Under the pieces are notes generated by a model that was not told where the DNA came from, did no database searches, and saw only the letters and a list, made by a program, of their open reading frames with translations. A stretch of 64,000 bases of DNA from Mesorhizobium helmanticense (GTDB taxonomy: Bacteria > Pseudomonadota > Alphaproteobacteria > Rhizobiales > Rhizobiaceae). The translations under genes were made by a program, and so were the position numbers. Position 1 is the first letter of the stretch; the number at the start of each line of letters is the position of its first letter. Positions 8,438 to 17,856 of this stretch are shown here, piece by piece. The stretch covers positions 1 through 64,000 of the forward strand of contig NZ_PZJX01000021.1 of assembly GCF_003034915.1 (NCBI RefSeq), read 5' to 3'.

Positions 8438-10696
8438 ATGGGCGCTACGCCAGGACTTTCCCGCCGCGCCTTCGTATTTGGCTCTGCTGCCGTCGCTGGA
8501 GGGGTCGCCTTCGGGTCATATGGCCGCGCTGAGGAGACGCCCGCTTCTCCCGCCCCGACGAACCCGCTGGCGGCGGACCTCGGCCCGGACTCGGTCGCCT
8601 TCAATCCGTGGGTCGAGATCAGCCCGGACAGGATCACGCTCATTGCACAGCATGCCGACATCGGACAGGGCATTGGTTCTATTCAGCCGGTGATGATCGC
8701 GGAGGAACTGGATCTGGAATTCGGCCAGTTCGAGATCCGTTTCGCCGGACCCAGCCCCGCCTATTTCAACACCGGCTTCGCGCACGAACTGGCTCCCTTC
8801 ATGGCGGCGGACCAAAGCCCTGAGGCCGAGAAAGCGCGCGCGGTGGCGCTGGAATCGCTGCGGCAATCCGGCCTGCAGATGACCGGAGGCTCCAGCGCGA
8901 TCCCTGACACCTACGAGAAGCTGCGCGTCGCCGGCGCCGTTGCGCGGGAAACACTGAAGGCGGCCGCTGCCAGCCGCAGCGGCGTCGCTGTCGCAGATAT
9001 CCGCACCGAGGCGGGCCATGTAATCCTGCCGGACGGGACCAAAATCCCCTACGTCGCGCTTTCAGCGGAGGCAGCGAAGATACCGCCGGTCACCGACGTC
9101 AAGCTGCGCGACCCGTCACAGTGGCGCTTGATCGGCAAGCCGATGGAGCGGCTCGACACCCGCGCCAAGGTTACCGGCGAAATCATGTTCGGCATCGATC
9201 GCAAGATGGACGGCATGGTCTACGCGGCAGTCAAACTGAACCCGAACAAAGGCCAGCCGATCAAGTCGTACGACGCGAGCAAAGCGCAGTCGATGCCCGG
9301 CGTTCGGCAGATCCTCAAGCTATCGAACGGCGTAGCCGTCATCGCGACCAACAGCTGGTATGCGATGCAGGCGGCGGACCTTGTCGAGTGCATTTGGGAA
9401 CCATCCAAATACCCGGCCGAGCAAGCCGGGCACTGGGACATCGTGCAATCCTCCTTCACCCCGGAATTCCTCGCCAAGCAGTGGCGCAACGATGGCGATA
9501 TCGATGCTGGTCTAAAAGAGGGGACGCTGCTCGAGGCGGAGTACCGGGCGCCCTATGTCGGCCACCAGCCGCTGGAACCCCTCAACGGCATCGGCATCGT
9601 GACTGACGACGGGATGGAAATCTGGGTCGGCCACCAGACGCCGCAATCGGTGCAGTACATTGCGGCAAATGCGATCGGCATGAAGCCCGAACAGGTCACC
9701 TTCCACAATGAGTGGTCGGGTGGAAGCTTCGGCCACCGCCTCGAATTCGAAAACGTCAGGGCGCTCGCCGAGATCGCGAACCAGCTGCGCGGAACGCCGG
9801 TGAAGATCGTCTTCTCGCGCGAACAGGATTTCCTGCAGGATATCCCGCGGCAGATCGCGATGGGCAGGTATCGGGGCAGCGTCAAGGACGGCAAAATCGT
9901 GGCGGCCGATGTTCAGGTGGCGGCAACGCCTCCCTTCAAGGAGCTGCTGGGGCGCATGGGCATGCCGCCGAAGGCCCCCGACGGCCAATTGGCCGTGGGT
10001 ATCTGGAACATGTACTACGACATCCCGAACTACCGTGCGGCGAGTTTCGAGGTGCAGGGCGTGTCGCCTTCCACCACCTGGCGGTCGGTCGGCGCGTCGG
10101 CCAACGGCTTCTTCACAGAAAGCTTCATCGACGAACTGATCCATGCGGCCGGGCTCGATCCGCTCCAGGCGCGCATCGACATGTGCAAGATCCCGATCTA
10201 CCGCAAGCTTCTGGAAACGGTCGGCGAGATGGCCGACTGGAAGGGTCCGCTCGGCAACGGAAAGGGCCGCGGCGTCGCCTTCGTCGAGTCATTCGGCACG
10301 TCGGTGGCCGAGATTGTTGAAGTGACCATGACGGATGCCGGCATCAAGATCGACAAGGTCTGGGTGGCTGCCGATGTTGGTAAGGTCCTCGATCCGATCA
10401 ATTTCGAGAACCAGGTCCAGGGCGGCGTCGTCTGGGGCCTTGGCCACGCCATGAACTGCGAACTGACCTATGCGAACGGCGCTGTCCAGCAAACCAACTA
10501 CAACCACCACGAAGCGATGCGGATGTATCAGTGTCCGGTGATCGAAGTGCGTGGCCTGGAAAACGACTATACGGTGCGGGGCCTCGGCGAGCCGCCCGTA
10601 CCACCCGCGGCGCCGGCGCTCGCCAATGCGATCTTCGCTGCGACGGGCAAGCGCATCCGCGAGATGCCGTTCAACAAATTCATCGACTTCGTTTGA
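8438..10696 (+). CDS. iorB: Isoquinoline 1-oxidoreductase-like beta subunit, molybdopterin-binding, Tat-exported
   Basis: This 752-residue large subunit begins with a twin-arginine signal (LSRRAFVFGSAAVAGG), so the complex probably folds with its cofactor and is moved to the periplasm. Later segments GGSFGHRLE and GLGEPPVPP are typical of IorB-like molybdopterin-cytosine-dinucleotide subunits, the latter holding the conserved active-site Glu. The start at 8438 gives the Tat motif near the N-terminus and follows GGAGGGGAG. The gene is coupled to iorA, and a cytochrome gene follows 11 bp downstream. The substrate is unknown. Confidence 0.85.
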   Translation: MGATPGLSRRAFVFGSAAVAGGVAFGSYGRAEETPASPAPTNPLAADLGPDSVAFNPWVEISPDRITLIAQHADIGQGIGSIQPVMIAEELDLEFGQFEIRFAGPSPAYFNTGFAHELAPFMAADQSPEAEKARAVALESLRQSGLQMTGGSSAIPDTYEKLRVAGAVARETLKAAAASRSGVAVADIRTEAGHVILPDGTKIPYVALSAEAAKIPPVTDVKLRDPSQWRLIGKPMERLDTRAKVTGEIMFGIDRKMDGMVYAAVKLNPNKGQPIKSYDASKAQSMPGVRQILKLSNGVAVIATNSWYAMQAADLVECIWEPSKYPAEQAGHWDIVQSSFTPEFLAKQWRNDGDIDAGLKEGTLLEAEYRAPYVGHQPLEPLNGIGIVTDDGMEIWVGHQTPQSVQYIAANAIGMKPEQVTFHNEWSGGSFGHRLEFENVRALAEIANQLRGTPVKIVFSREQDFLQDIPRQIAMGRYRGSVKDGKIVAADVQVAATPPFKELLGRMGMPPKAPDGQLAVGIWNMYYDIPNYRAASFEVQGVSPSTTWRSVGASANGFFTESFIDELIHAAGLDPLQARIDMCKIPIYRKLLETVGEMADWKGPLGNGKGRGVAFVESFGTSVAEIVEVTMTDAGIKIDKVWVAADVGKVLDPINFENQVQGGVVWGLGHAMNCELTYANGAVQQTNYNHHEAMRMYQCPVIEVRGLENDYTVRGLGEPPVPPAAPALANAIFAATGKRIREMPFNKFIDFV

Positions 10697-10707
10697 GGGG
10701 GGCAGTC

Positions 10708-11340
10708 ATGGACAGATTCCTGATTGCCATTGCGCTCGCTGCTTCAACGTTGGCGCCTCTGACAGTGATGGTTTACGCGGAAGGGGAGGGTTCCAGGGAT
10801 GCACTGCCGCCAGGCAGCGTCAGCCAAGCGGCAGGTCTGGAAGCATGGCAACGGATCGAGGCGGTGGTCACCCATCCGCGCTGCGCCAACTGCCATGTCG
10901 ACACTCGAGCGATTCCGATCTGGACCCCTGCCGGTGAAACGAAGTCTCGTGCCCACGGGATGAACATTCATGGGGGGGTGAGCAGGATTGGCGCTGAAGC
11001 GATACCCTGCTCGACCTGCCATATGACGTCCACCCTGCCGAACGACCCTGCTCCCGCGCCGCCACGAGCCGGTATTCCCTGGCAACTTGCTCCGGTGGAG
11101 TTTCTTTGGTACGGCCAAAGTGGCGCCGAGATCTGCAAGCAGCTCAGGGATCCAGCCCGCAACGGCGGCCGCGATGCCGTCGCCCTGCTCAATCATCTTC
11201 GGCATGATGCGTCCCTAAGCGGGTTTATCCCGCGAGGGTGGGAGCCCGGGGAGGGCCGCAGCACGCCGCCCGGAACGTTCGAGGACCACGTGCGGGACAT
11301 GGCGGAATGGGGAGCCGCCGGACAGCCATGCCCGGAATGA
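10708..11340 (+). CDS. Periplasmic di-haem c-type cytochrome partner of IorAB
   Basis: This 210-residue protein has a hydrophobic N-terminal signal segment (about 4-24) and two c-type haem attachment motifs, CANCH (59-63) and CSTCH (101-105). A GAGGGGGG site at 10695 precedes the ATG. It directly follows iorB. Such cytochromes accept electrons from Tat-exported IorAB-type hydroxylases and hand them to the respiratory chain. That role is inferred from order and export signals. Confidence 0.8.
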   Translation: MDRFLIAIALAASTLAPLTVMVYAEGEGSRDALPPGSVSQAAGLEAWQRIEAVVTHPRCANCHVDTRAIPIWTPAGETKSRAHGMNIHGGVSRIGAEAIPCSTCHMTSTLPNDPAPAPPRAGIPWQLAPVEFLWYGQSGAEICKQLRDPARNGGRDAVALLNHLRHDASLSGFIPRGWEPGEGRSTPPGTFEDHVRDMAEWGAAGQPCPE

Positions 11341-11467
11341 CGCTGTTTTTTGGCATTCAGTACAGACCGCCGTCACAGTAGACATACGCATCGTGCTGGC
11401 GGCTGCGCTTGAGCGGGCATACGGAACAAAACTTGAGCATGACCCGATAGTGCTGGCAAGAATAGGC

Positions 11468-11659
11468 ATGGTCCTCGCAACAGGTCATCCCAGATACGAC
11501 CAGATGTTCCCTGTCCTGGAGCCGCGCGACATCGAGCGGTTGAAGCGCTTCGGCAGGAGCGTGACGTATCTCGCCGGCACGCAGATCGCGAAGACCGGCA
11601 GCCTGGGCCCCGGCGTCGTCGTGCCTGACCTACACCTCGTGCAATTGACTGGAAAATAA
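11468..11659 (+). pseudogene. Fragment of a cyclic-nucleotide-binding-domain protein
   Basis: This short 63-codon frame contains QMFPVLEPRDIERLKRFG and GSLGPGVVV. These resemble the start of a cNMP-binding domain as found at the N-terminus of thioredoxin-reductase-like fusion proteins. It stops a few bases before the tRNA-Arg gene with no room for the rest of such a protein. It is read as a gene remnant cut at the island junction. The assignment rests on a short match and is tentative; the remainder of 11341-11667 shows nothing else. Confidence 0.4.
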
Positions 11660-11667
11660 GAAGAAAT

Positions 11668-11744
<77 letters not shown>

Positions 11745-11936
11745 TTTCAGGATCGGCGATCCGGAAAACGAACCGGTCGGTGAACCGGCCAGTCACGGCT
11801 TCTTAGCGGAAGCGGAAGCAGGCTTCAACGGTCAATTGGGATAGCTTCCTCAGGGCATGGCGCGACCTCACCCAGCCGCGTCACCCTTCGCCACCCGTCT
11901 CCGCCCCGCGTCGCCCGCTTCGGCTTATTCGCCCAG

Positions 11937-12878
11937 CTATGGATTCGGCAAACCAGGTGGCGGCAAACCGGGGAGTGGCGAAGCGGTCTGCTGCTGCCCT
12001 GCGTACATCAGCCTTGTCTTGGTATCCGCGCTCGTCGGCGAGAGGCTGCGCTGGATCAGCGCCTCGACATGGTCGTTGCGCTGGCGCGCGCTGTCGGCGC
12101 CCATCACCACGACGATGAGCTGGCGCCCGTCGGCCTCGTAGGAGGTGACGATGTTGAAGCCGGAGGCCCTGATATAGCCGGTCTTGATGCCGTTGACGCC
12201 GCGCACCCGGCCGAGCATGTCGTTATGGCCGCGCACCAGCCGGCCGCGGAACATGAAGTCGCCGTCGGAGAAATAGTGGAACTGCTGCGGGAAGCGGGCG
12301 CGCAGCGCCATGCCCAGCACCGCCATGTCGCGCGCCGTGGTGTGCTGGTCACCGTCCGGCAAGCCGGACGCGTTGCGGAAGACGGTGCTGCGCATGCCGA
12401 TCTGCCGCGCCTTGGCCGTCATTGCGCCGGCGAATGCGTCTTCGCTGCCGGCGAGATACTCGGCGACGGCGACAGCCACATCGTTCGCCGATTTGACGAC
12501 GATCGCCCGGATCGCCGAATCGACATCGATCGTCTCGCCGCGCCTGAAGCGCAGCTTGGTCGGCGGCTGCCTGGCGGCATTGTCCGAGACCGGGATCCGC
12601 GTCTCTTTGCTGACGCGGCCTGAATCCAGCGCCTCGAACAGCAGGTAGAGCGTCATCATCTTGGTCAGCGACGCCGGATAGCGCGGCGCCGTCGAATTCA
12701 CCTCGAACAGCGTCTGGCCGGTTCTGGCGTCGACGACGATCGCCGCATATTTCTGCGGCGCCGCCGGCACCGCCAGCATGGTCTCCGGCGGCGTCGTCGT
12801 GCAGCCGGCGACGAGCGCCAGCAGCGCGAACGCCGCGACAAATCTTTGGATAAGCGGAAAGGGACGCGGTTTGGACAA
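11937..12878 (-). CDS. D-alanyl-D-alanine carboxypeptidase (peptidase S11), lipoprotein
   Basis: This 313-residue penicillin-binding protein has the three active-site motifs SLTK (70-73), SAN (130-132) and KTG (232-234). It trims the terminal D-Ala from peptidoglycan pentapeptides. The N-terminus (LALVAGC) is a lipobox with Cys26 as the lipidated residue, so it is probably membrane-anchored in the periplasm. The short Pro-rich tail lacks the usual C-terminal PBP5 domain. It stands alone, transcribed toward the tRNA-Arg. Confidence 0.9.
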   Translation of the reverse strand: MSKPRPFPLIQRFVAAFALLALVAGCTTTPPETMLAVPAAPQKYAAIVVDARTGQTLFEVNSTAPRYPASLTKMMTLYLLFEALDSGRVSKETRIPVSDNAARQPPTKLRFRRGETIDVDSAIRAIVVKSANDVAVAVAEYLAGSEDAFAGAMTAKARQIGMRSTVFRNASGLPDGDQHTTARDMAVLGMALRARFPQQFHYFSDGDFMFRGRLVRGHNDMLGRVRGVNGIKTGYIRASGFNIVTSYEADGRQLIVVVMGADSARQRNDHVEALIQRSLSPTSADTKTRLMYAGQQQTASPLPGLPPPGLPNP

Positions 12879-13067
12879 GATGGTCTATTCTGAAGGCAAG
12901 CTGTTGCTGAGACTGATGGAATCTAGCCTAACCCGGTTGCCGCGTCCATTTGGTTAATGCCGGTCCCGCCCGGGATTGTCGGCCAGCCTGATGTGAAATG
13001 CTGGCCACGCAGCTTGCTTAACAGGCGCTGAGCGAGTTTGCTGATGCGACAGAATCGGCGGGTGCGC

Positions 13068-14192
13068 ATGGACATTGTCACGATCGAGGCAAAGGGTATA
13101 TCGGTGTCGGTCGATCTTGCGGTTGGCCACCTCTCCGACATGGCGGTCGACATGGACGGCCGCAGGCTGAAGCCGCTGCATCGCGCGCCCTGGGTCGAGG
13201 AGGCGCGCGAGACGCTGCCGCAAGACCTGCCCGAGGGCACCGTCCACCTTTCCGGCGATTTTCTCTGCGCGCCGTTTTCGCGCAGCGATGTCGAGGCAGC
13301 ACCCTTGCATGGCTGGACGGCGAACAGTCCCTGGGATGTCGTTGCCTCCGGGGCGACGGCCGATGGCTGGCAGGCCACCTTCAGGCTGCGCCGCAAAGTC
13401 ATGGGAGCCGCGGTCGACAAGATCCTGACCTTGCGCGACGGCCATACCTTTCTCTACCAGGAGCATATCTTTTCCGGCGGTTCGGGCGCGATTTCCGTTG
13501 CCCATCATCCGATGACGGCAATGAAGAATGGCGGCAGGCTCGCCTTCTCGCCGAAGCGGCTTGCCGCGACGCCGGACGATCCGCTGGAGCCCGATCCGGC
13601 CCGCGGCCGCTTCCGCCTGGCCTACCCCGCCCGTTCAGCCGACCTGACGCGGTTTCCCGCCGCCGATGGCGGCACGCTCGATCTCGGCGACTACCGCATG
13701 GACTTCGAGCGCGAGGACTTTCTCACGCTGGTCGAGGCCGACCATGGCGGGCCGGGCTGGACCGCGCTGGCGCGGCATGCCGAGCAGGATCTGGTGCTGG
13801 TGCTGAAGAACCCGGCCGAACTGCCGGTCACCATGCTGTGGATCAGCAATGGCGGGCGCGATTACGCGCCCTGGAGCGGCCGTCATCGCGGCGTGCTCGG
13901 CATCGAGGATGGGCGCACGGCGCTCGGCCATGCCGCGTCGCTTGGCGACAACTGGCTGAAGCGGGAAGGCGTGGCGACCGCCTTTGCCCTTGCCGAAGGC
14001 CGCAGCCTCTCGTTCCGCCATGTCATCGGCGCCTTGCCGCAGTCCCGGGAAGGGTCTCGGAACACAGGCCAGCCGCCGCGCGACATCGCGACTGGACAGG
14101 GAAAGATGCGCATCCTGGCTGCTGATGGCACGACGCGGGAAATTGCTTTCAACAGCGATTTCCTGCGGATCGGCCGGTCCGCTCCCGCCTGA
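13068..14192 (+). CDS. Conserved hypothetical protein, possibly aldose-epimerase-like fold
   Basis: This 374-residue soluble protein has no signal peptide. Segments such as HRAPW near the start, SGDFLCAPF, GWTANSPWDV, VAHHPM and WISNGGRDYAPW look like the beta-sandwich of galactose-mutarotase-like proteins, but no certain catalytic pair was identified. The start at 13068 is preferred over in-frame starts at 13038 and 13044, with no strong ribosome site for any. The gene is followed 84 bp later by a sugar/nucleoside-kinase-like gene, which hints at a role in carbohydrate handling. Confidence 0.55.
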   Translation: MDIVTIEAKGISVSVDLAVGHLSDMAVDMDGRRLKPLHRAPWVEEARETLPQDLPEGTVHLSGDFLCAPFSRSDVEAAPLHGWTANSPWDVVASGATADGWQATFRLRRKVMGAAVDKILTLRDGHTFLYQEHIFSGGSGAISVAHHPMTAMKNGGRLAFSPKRLAATPDDPLEPDPARGRFRLAYPARSADLTRFPAADGGTLDLGDYRMDFEREDFLTLVEADHGGPGWTALARHAEQDLVLVLKNPAELPVTMLWISNGGRDYAPWSGRHRGVLGIEDGRTALGHAASLGDNWLKREGVATAFALAEGRSLSFRHVIGALPQSREGSRNTGQPPRDIATGQGKMRILAADGTTREIAFNSDFLRIGRSAPA

Positions 14193-14276
14193 ATGCGTGG
14201 CATAGTTTGAAATTTCCGCGAATTGTCGCCAAGATGCGGCCGAGATTGTCTCACGAATCCAGGTCAGAAAACCCCG

Positions 14277-14897
14277 ATGTCCGAGATCGCCCATCTTGCC
14301 GCCACCATCTTCAAGCGCGCCGGCAAGGCGAGCCGCTTTATCGTCGCCATCGCCGGCCCTCCGGGCTCCGGCAAGTCGACATTGTCGGCCAGCCTGCATG
14401 ATCTGCTGCCCGAGGGTGCCTCGGAAGTCGTGCCGATGGACGGCTTCCACTACGACGACATCGTGCTCGAGCGGCGCGGCCTGCGCGCACGCAAGGGAGC
14501 TCCTGAAACCTTTGACTTTGCCGGCTTCGAGACGCTGCTGAAGCGCATCCGCGCCGGCGAGCCGGATATCGCGATTCCCGTGTTCGATCGCAGCATGGAA
14601 CTGTCGCGCGCCGCCGCTTCGATCGTCGCCACCGGGACCAAGTTCATCCTGGTCGAAGGCAACTATCTCTTGCTTGACGAGGAACCCTGGTCACGGCTGG
14701 CGCCTTTGTTCGACTTCTCGATCTTCGTCGATGTGCCGCGCGCCGAGCTCGAACGCCGGCTGCTCGAGCGATGGCACGGTCATGGCCGCTCCGATGAGGA
14801 TGCCCGCGCCTGGATCGCTTCCAACGACATGCCGAACATCGACCGCGTGCTTGCCCGCCGCCGGCAAGCCGATCTGGTGATCGGCGATCACGCCTAG
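14277..14897 (+). CDS. P-loop kinase of the uridine kinase/FrcK-like family
   Basis: This 206-residue protein has a Walker A motif GPPGSGKST (about 28-36), a DGFHYDD motif typical of uridine-kinase/phosphoribulokinase-like proteins, and a VEGNYLLL strand. It resembles the FrcK-type kinases found with rhizobial sugar transporters. It is a cytosolic ATP-dependent kinase of a nucleoside or sugar, but the substrate cannot be told from sequence. It is the probable second gene of a pair with 13068-14192. Confidence 0.72.
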   Translation: MSEIAHLAATIFKRAGKASRFIVAIAGPPGSGKSTLSASLHDLLPEGASEVVPMDGFHYDDIVLERRGLRARKGAPETFDFAGFETLLKRIRAGEPDIAIPVFDRSMELSRAAASIVATGTKFILVEGNYLLLDEEPWSRLAPLFDFSIFVDVPRAELERRLLERWHGHGRSDEDARAWIASNDMPNIDRVLARRRQADLVIGDHA

Positions 14898-14981
14898 TTC
14901 GCAGAAGGCTCGGGCCGGAACCTTAAGACTTTCAGGCCGTTATGGTTGACACGGCAATTGTGCCCACGAGGGAACCGTCCG

Positions 14982-15353
14982 ATGGCAACCAAGGCAAGGA
15001 AGCCTGCGCCCGCCAAGGGCAAGGTAGTTCAATCAAAATCAGTTCAGTCGAAGACGGGCGCCGGTCCCGCGATCGCCGCGCGCTCCAAGGATGCAAAGCC
15101 GGTTTTTGGCAAGGCGGCGCCCAAGAAGGTCATGCCAGCGGCCAAGGCAGCTGCAAAATCCGCCCCAAGACCTGCCAAGCCCAAAAAGCCGTCAACCAGC
15201 GGCGGCTCCATTGCGGGCAGCGCCATGCGCACGGTCAAGACGACAGCCAATGTTGCCGCCGGCGCCGTTGTCGCCACCGCCAGGGGCGCAGCCTCCCTGG
15301 CCGCTTCCGTCATGGGCAAGGGTGGCTCCAAAACCGGGGCCAAGGCAAAATAG
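14982..15353 (+). CDS. Basic Lys/Ala-rich hypothetical protein
   Basis: This 123-residue protein has a low-complexity Lys/Ala/Pro-rich N-terminal two thirds (many AKK, PAAKAAAK-type units) and a less charged Ala/Val-rich segment (about 80-112) that could associate with a membrane. The base composition resembles histone H1-like C-terminal tails, which suggests nucleic-acid or polyanion binding; this is inference only. The start at 14982 follows a GAGGGAA site. Confidence 0.6.
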   Translation: MATKARKPAPAKGKVVQSKSVQSKTGAGPAIAARSKDAKPVFGKAAPKKVMPAAKAAAKSAPRPAKPKKPSTSGGSIAGSAMRTVKTTANVAAGAVVATARGAASLAASVMGKGGSKTGAKAK

Positions 15354-15372
15354 GCGGCTACGGCCGGTTTAC

Positions 15373-16077
15373 TCAGGCCCGCGCCGGGATGGTGAGGCCC
15401 CTTTGCACCGCCGGCCGGGCAAGGCCGCGCTCCAGCCATGCCGCTACATCGGGAAAATCGTCGAAACCGACGAGTTCCCGCGCCTCATAGAAGCCGATCA
15501 GGTTGCGCACCCAGCCGAGCATCGAGATATCGGCGATGGTGTAATCGTCGTCCATGATCCATTTGCGGCCCTTCAGCCTGGTCTCGATCACGCCGATCAG
15601 CCGTCGCGACTCATCGCGGTAGCGCTCCAGCGGCCGCTTGTCGGCAATCTCGCGCCCGGCGAATTTGTTGAAAAAGCCGACTTGTCCGAAGATCGGCCCG
15701 ATCGAGGCCATCTGGAAGAATACCCACTGGATCGTCTCGTAGCGTCGCACCGGGTCGGCGGGGATGAGCTTGCCGGTCTTGTCGGTGAGATAGAACAGGA
15801 TGGCGCCGGATTCGAACAGGCCGATCGGCTTGCCGCCGGGGCCGTCCGGATCGATCATCGCCGGTATCTTGCCGTTCGGGTTCAGCGACAGGAATTCGGG
15901 CGTCCAGCTTTCATTCTTGCCGATATCCACAAAATGCGCCTCGTAGGGCAGGCCGAGTTCCTCCAGCGCAATCGAAATCTTGACGCCGTTCGGAGTCGGA
16001 GACGAATAGAGCTGGACGCGGTCGGGGTGGCGGGGCGGCCAGCGCGTGGCGATCGGAAAAGCGGACAGGTCGGTCAT
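15373..16077 (-). CDS. Glutathione S-transferase family protein (YfcG/YghU-like)
   Basis: This 234-residue protein has a thioredoxin-like N-terminal domain (VQLYSSPTPNGVKISIALEE, then NPNGKIPAMIDPDG with the cis-Pro, and FESGAILFYL for glutathione binding) and an all-helical C-terminal domain with the YTIADISMLGW N-capping motif. This pattern fits the Nu-class GST/disulfide-bond reductases. The start at 16077 has an AGGAGTT site; an upstream in-frame codon at 16119 lacks one. Confidence 0.85.
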   Translation of the reverse strand: MTDLSAFPIATRWPPRHPDRVQLYSSPTPNGVKISIALEELGLPYEAHFVDIGKNESWTPEFLSLNPNGKIPAMIDPDGPGGKPIGLFESGAILFYLTDKTGKLIPADPVRRYETIQWVFFQMASIGPIFGQVGFFNKFAGREIADKRPLERYRDESRRLIGVIETRLKGRKWIMDDDYTIADISMLGWVRNLIGFYEARELVGFDDFPDVAAWLERGLARPAVQRGLTIPARA

Positions 16078-16211
16078 CGGAACTCCTGGGCGGGGATTTG
16101 CGCCGGGCGGCACGGGCATGGCGAAGGAGAGCTAATACAGCGCCCGGCGCGATCAATATGCATGCGCACAAAAAGTTTCAGCCTGTCGGGATCATGGCAC
16201 GGTGCCTGCGG

Positions 16212-17420
16212 TCAGACCGCCTTGAGCGCCAGCACCGCATTGGTGCCGCCGAAGGCGAAGCTGTTGCTGATCGCTGTACGCACCTTGCGCTCGCGCGCCA
16301 CGTTCGGCGTGATGTCGAGATCGCAATCGGCGTCGGCTTCGCGAAAATTGGCCGTCGGCGGCACGATACCTTCGCGAATCGCCATGACGCAGGCGATCAG
16401 TTCCAGCGCGCCCGACGCGCCAAGACAGTGGGCGTGCATCGATTTGGTCGACGAGATGGAAAGCCTGTGGGCATAGTCGCCAAAGACGCGTTTGATCGCC
16501 GCCGTCTCGATCTGGTCATTGGCTTTGGTGCCGGTACCATGCGCGTTGAGATAGTCGATATCTTCCGGATTGAGCCCGGCATCGACGAGGCAGAAGCGCA
16601 TCGCCGCCTCCGGCCCTTCGATGGTCGGCGCGACGATGTCGGACGCATCGCCGGAAAGGCCGGCGCCGGCCACCTCGGCAAGGATTTCGGCGCCGCGCGC
16701 CATGGCGTGCTCATAGGTTTCCAGCACCACCATGCCGGCGCCTTCGCCGAGCACCAGGCCCTGGCGATCGGCCGAGAACGGCCGGCACGTGTCGGGCGCC
16801 AGCACCCTCAAAGCCTCCCAGCCCTTCAGGATACCCCAGACCAGCGGCGCATCGGTGCCGCCGGCAACCATGATGTCGGCGCGGCCGAGCCTGATCTGGT
16901 CGACCGCCGAAGCGATGGCGTGATTGGACGAGGCGCAGGCCGAGGTTATGCCGAAGACCGGGCCGCGCAGGCCGAGATTCATGCTGACATGGCCGGCCGC
17001 CGCACCGGGCATCACCTTCGGCACGGTGAAGATGCCGGCGCGGCTCTTTCCTTCGAGCAGGATGGCACGATAGCTCTCTTCGATCGCCTCCCAGCCGCAG
17101 ACGCCGACGCCGACGATGGTGCCCATCCGGAAGGTATTGGTCTCGTGCGGCGCCAATCCGGCTTGCTGCGCGGCTTCCCGTGCAGCGATCGTCGCCAGGA
17201 GGCTGAAGCGGTCCATCGACACCAACTGCTTGCGGTCGATGCCATGCTCGGGCAGCGCCTTGATCTCGCAGCCGACCCTGACCTTGAGGTCATACAGTTC
17301 CGAATTGACGATCGGGCCAATGGCCGAGCGGCCGGCGCGCATTTCGCCCCAGATCGCGGACGCATTGGTGCCGAGCCCGCAAATGCCGCCGATACCGGTA
17401 ATGACGACGCGCTTGTGCAT
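16212..17420 (-). CDS. Beta-ketoacyl-ACP synthase, NodE/FabF-like
   Basis: This 402-residue condensing enzyme has an intact Cys-His-His site: Cys162 in [10 protein letters not shown], His294 in [11 protein letters not shown] and His331 in [12 protein letters not shown]. It elongates an acyl chain on a carrier protein with malonyl-ACP. The KSMHAH motif and the pairing with the carrier protein gene 4 bp upstream resemble rhizobial nodF-nodE. No nod-box or other nodulation gene is seen nearby, so it may serve another specialised acyl chain, for example in an outer-membrane lipid. Confidence 0.82.
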   Translation of the reverse strand: MHKRVVITGIGGICGLGTNASAIWGEMRAGRSAIGPIVNSELYDLKVRVGCEIKALPEHGIDRKQLVSMDRFSLLATIAAREAAQQAGLAPHETNTFRMGTIVGVGVCGWEAIEESYRAILLEGKSRAGIFTVPKVMPGAAAGHVSMNLGLRGPVFGITSACASSNHAIASAVDQIRLGRADIMVAGGTDAPLVWGILKGWEALRVLAPDTCRPFSADRQGLVLGEGAGMVVLETYEHAMARGAEILAEVAGAGLSGDASDIVAPTIEGPEAAMRFCLVDAGLNPEDIDYLNAHGTGTKANDQIETAAIKRVFGDYAHRLSISSTKSMHAHCLGASGALELIACVMAIREGIVPPTANFREADADCDLDITPNVARERKVRTAISNSFAFGGTNAVLALKAV

Positions 17421-17424
17421 TCGG

Positions 17425-17679
17425 TCAGGCTTTTTTCGCGATCAGCGCGCGAACCGCCTCGACCATGTCGCCCACATTCTTCAGATTGCTCCAGGCATCG
17501 ACCGTGTTCATCTCGATCTCGATGCCGTACTCCTCCTCGAGATCGAAGATGATCTCGGTCAGTTCCAGCGAATGGATGCCCAGTGCAGTCAACTCGGTAT
17601 TGGTGGTGATTTCTTCGCCGCTGGGCTCGGCGTGAGCCTTGATCTTCGAGATGATGTCTGTTGCCAGCTGATCAGCCAT
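17425..17679 (-). CDS. NodF-like acyl carrier protein
   Basis: This 84-residue acidic four-helix carrier protein has its phosphopantetheine serine in the motif [10 protein letters not shown]. The usual Asp before Ser is His here. The following [23 protein letters not shown] closely resembles NodF-type carriers. It is transcribed first in a two-gene unit with the NodE-like synthase (4 bp gap), so it is the likely dedicated carrier of that enzyme. It diverges from ureD; the 177-bp gap must hold both promoters. Confidence 0.82.
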   Translation of the reverse strand: MADQLATDIISKIKAHAEPSGEEITTNTELTALGIHSLELTEIIFDLEEEYGIEIEMNTVDAWSNLKNVGDMVEAVRALIAKKA

Positions 17680-17856
17680 TCGGTTTCTTCCCCAACCTTG
17701 TCGTTTCCCGACGCCAACTGATCAGCGCCCCTTTGTCCCCGGATTCGGATCGTCGTTGCCTTTTTACCCCATCAGGCGCTGCATGACCGCTCCAAGGAGG
17801 CTCCCTCTATAGAAACCGAAACGCTGTCAGGCAACAAGGTATATATCGACAAAGCC

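Noticed and set aside
15091..17552. Two long plus-strand frames (461 and 484 codons) across the GST, ketosynthase and carrier protein genes
   Set aside because: These are antisense frames of GC-rich genes. The minus-strand proteins have complete catalytic motifs while the plus-strand ones have none.
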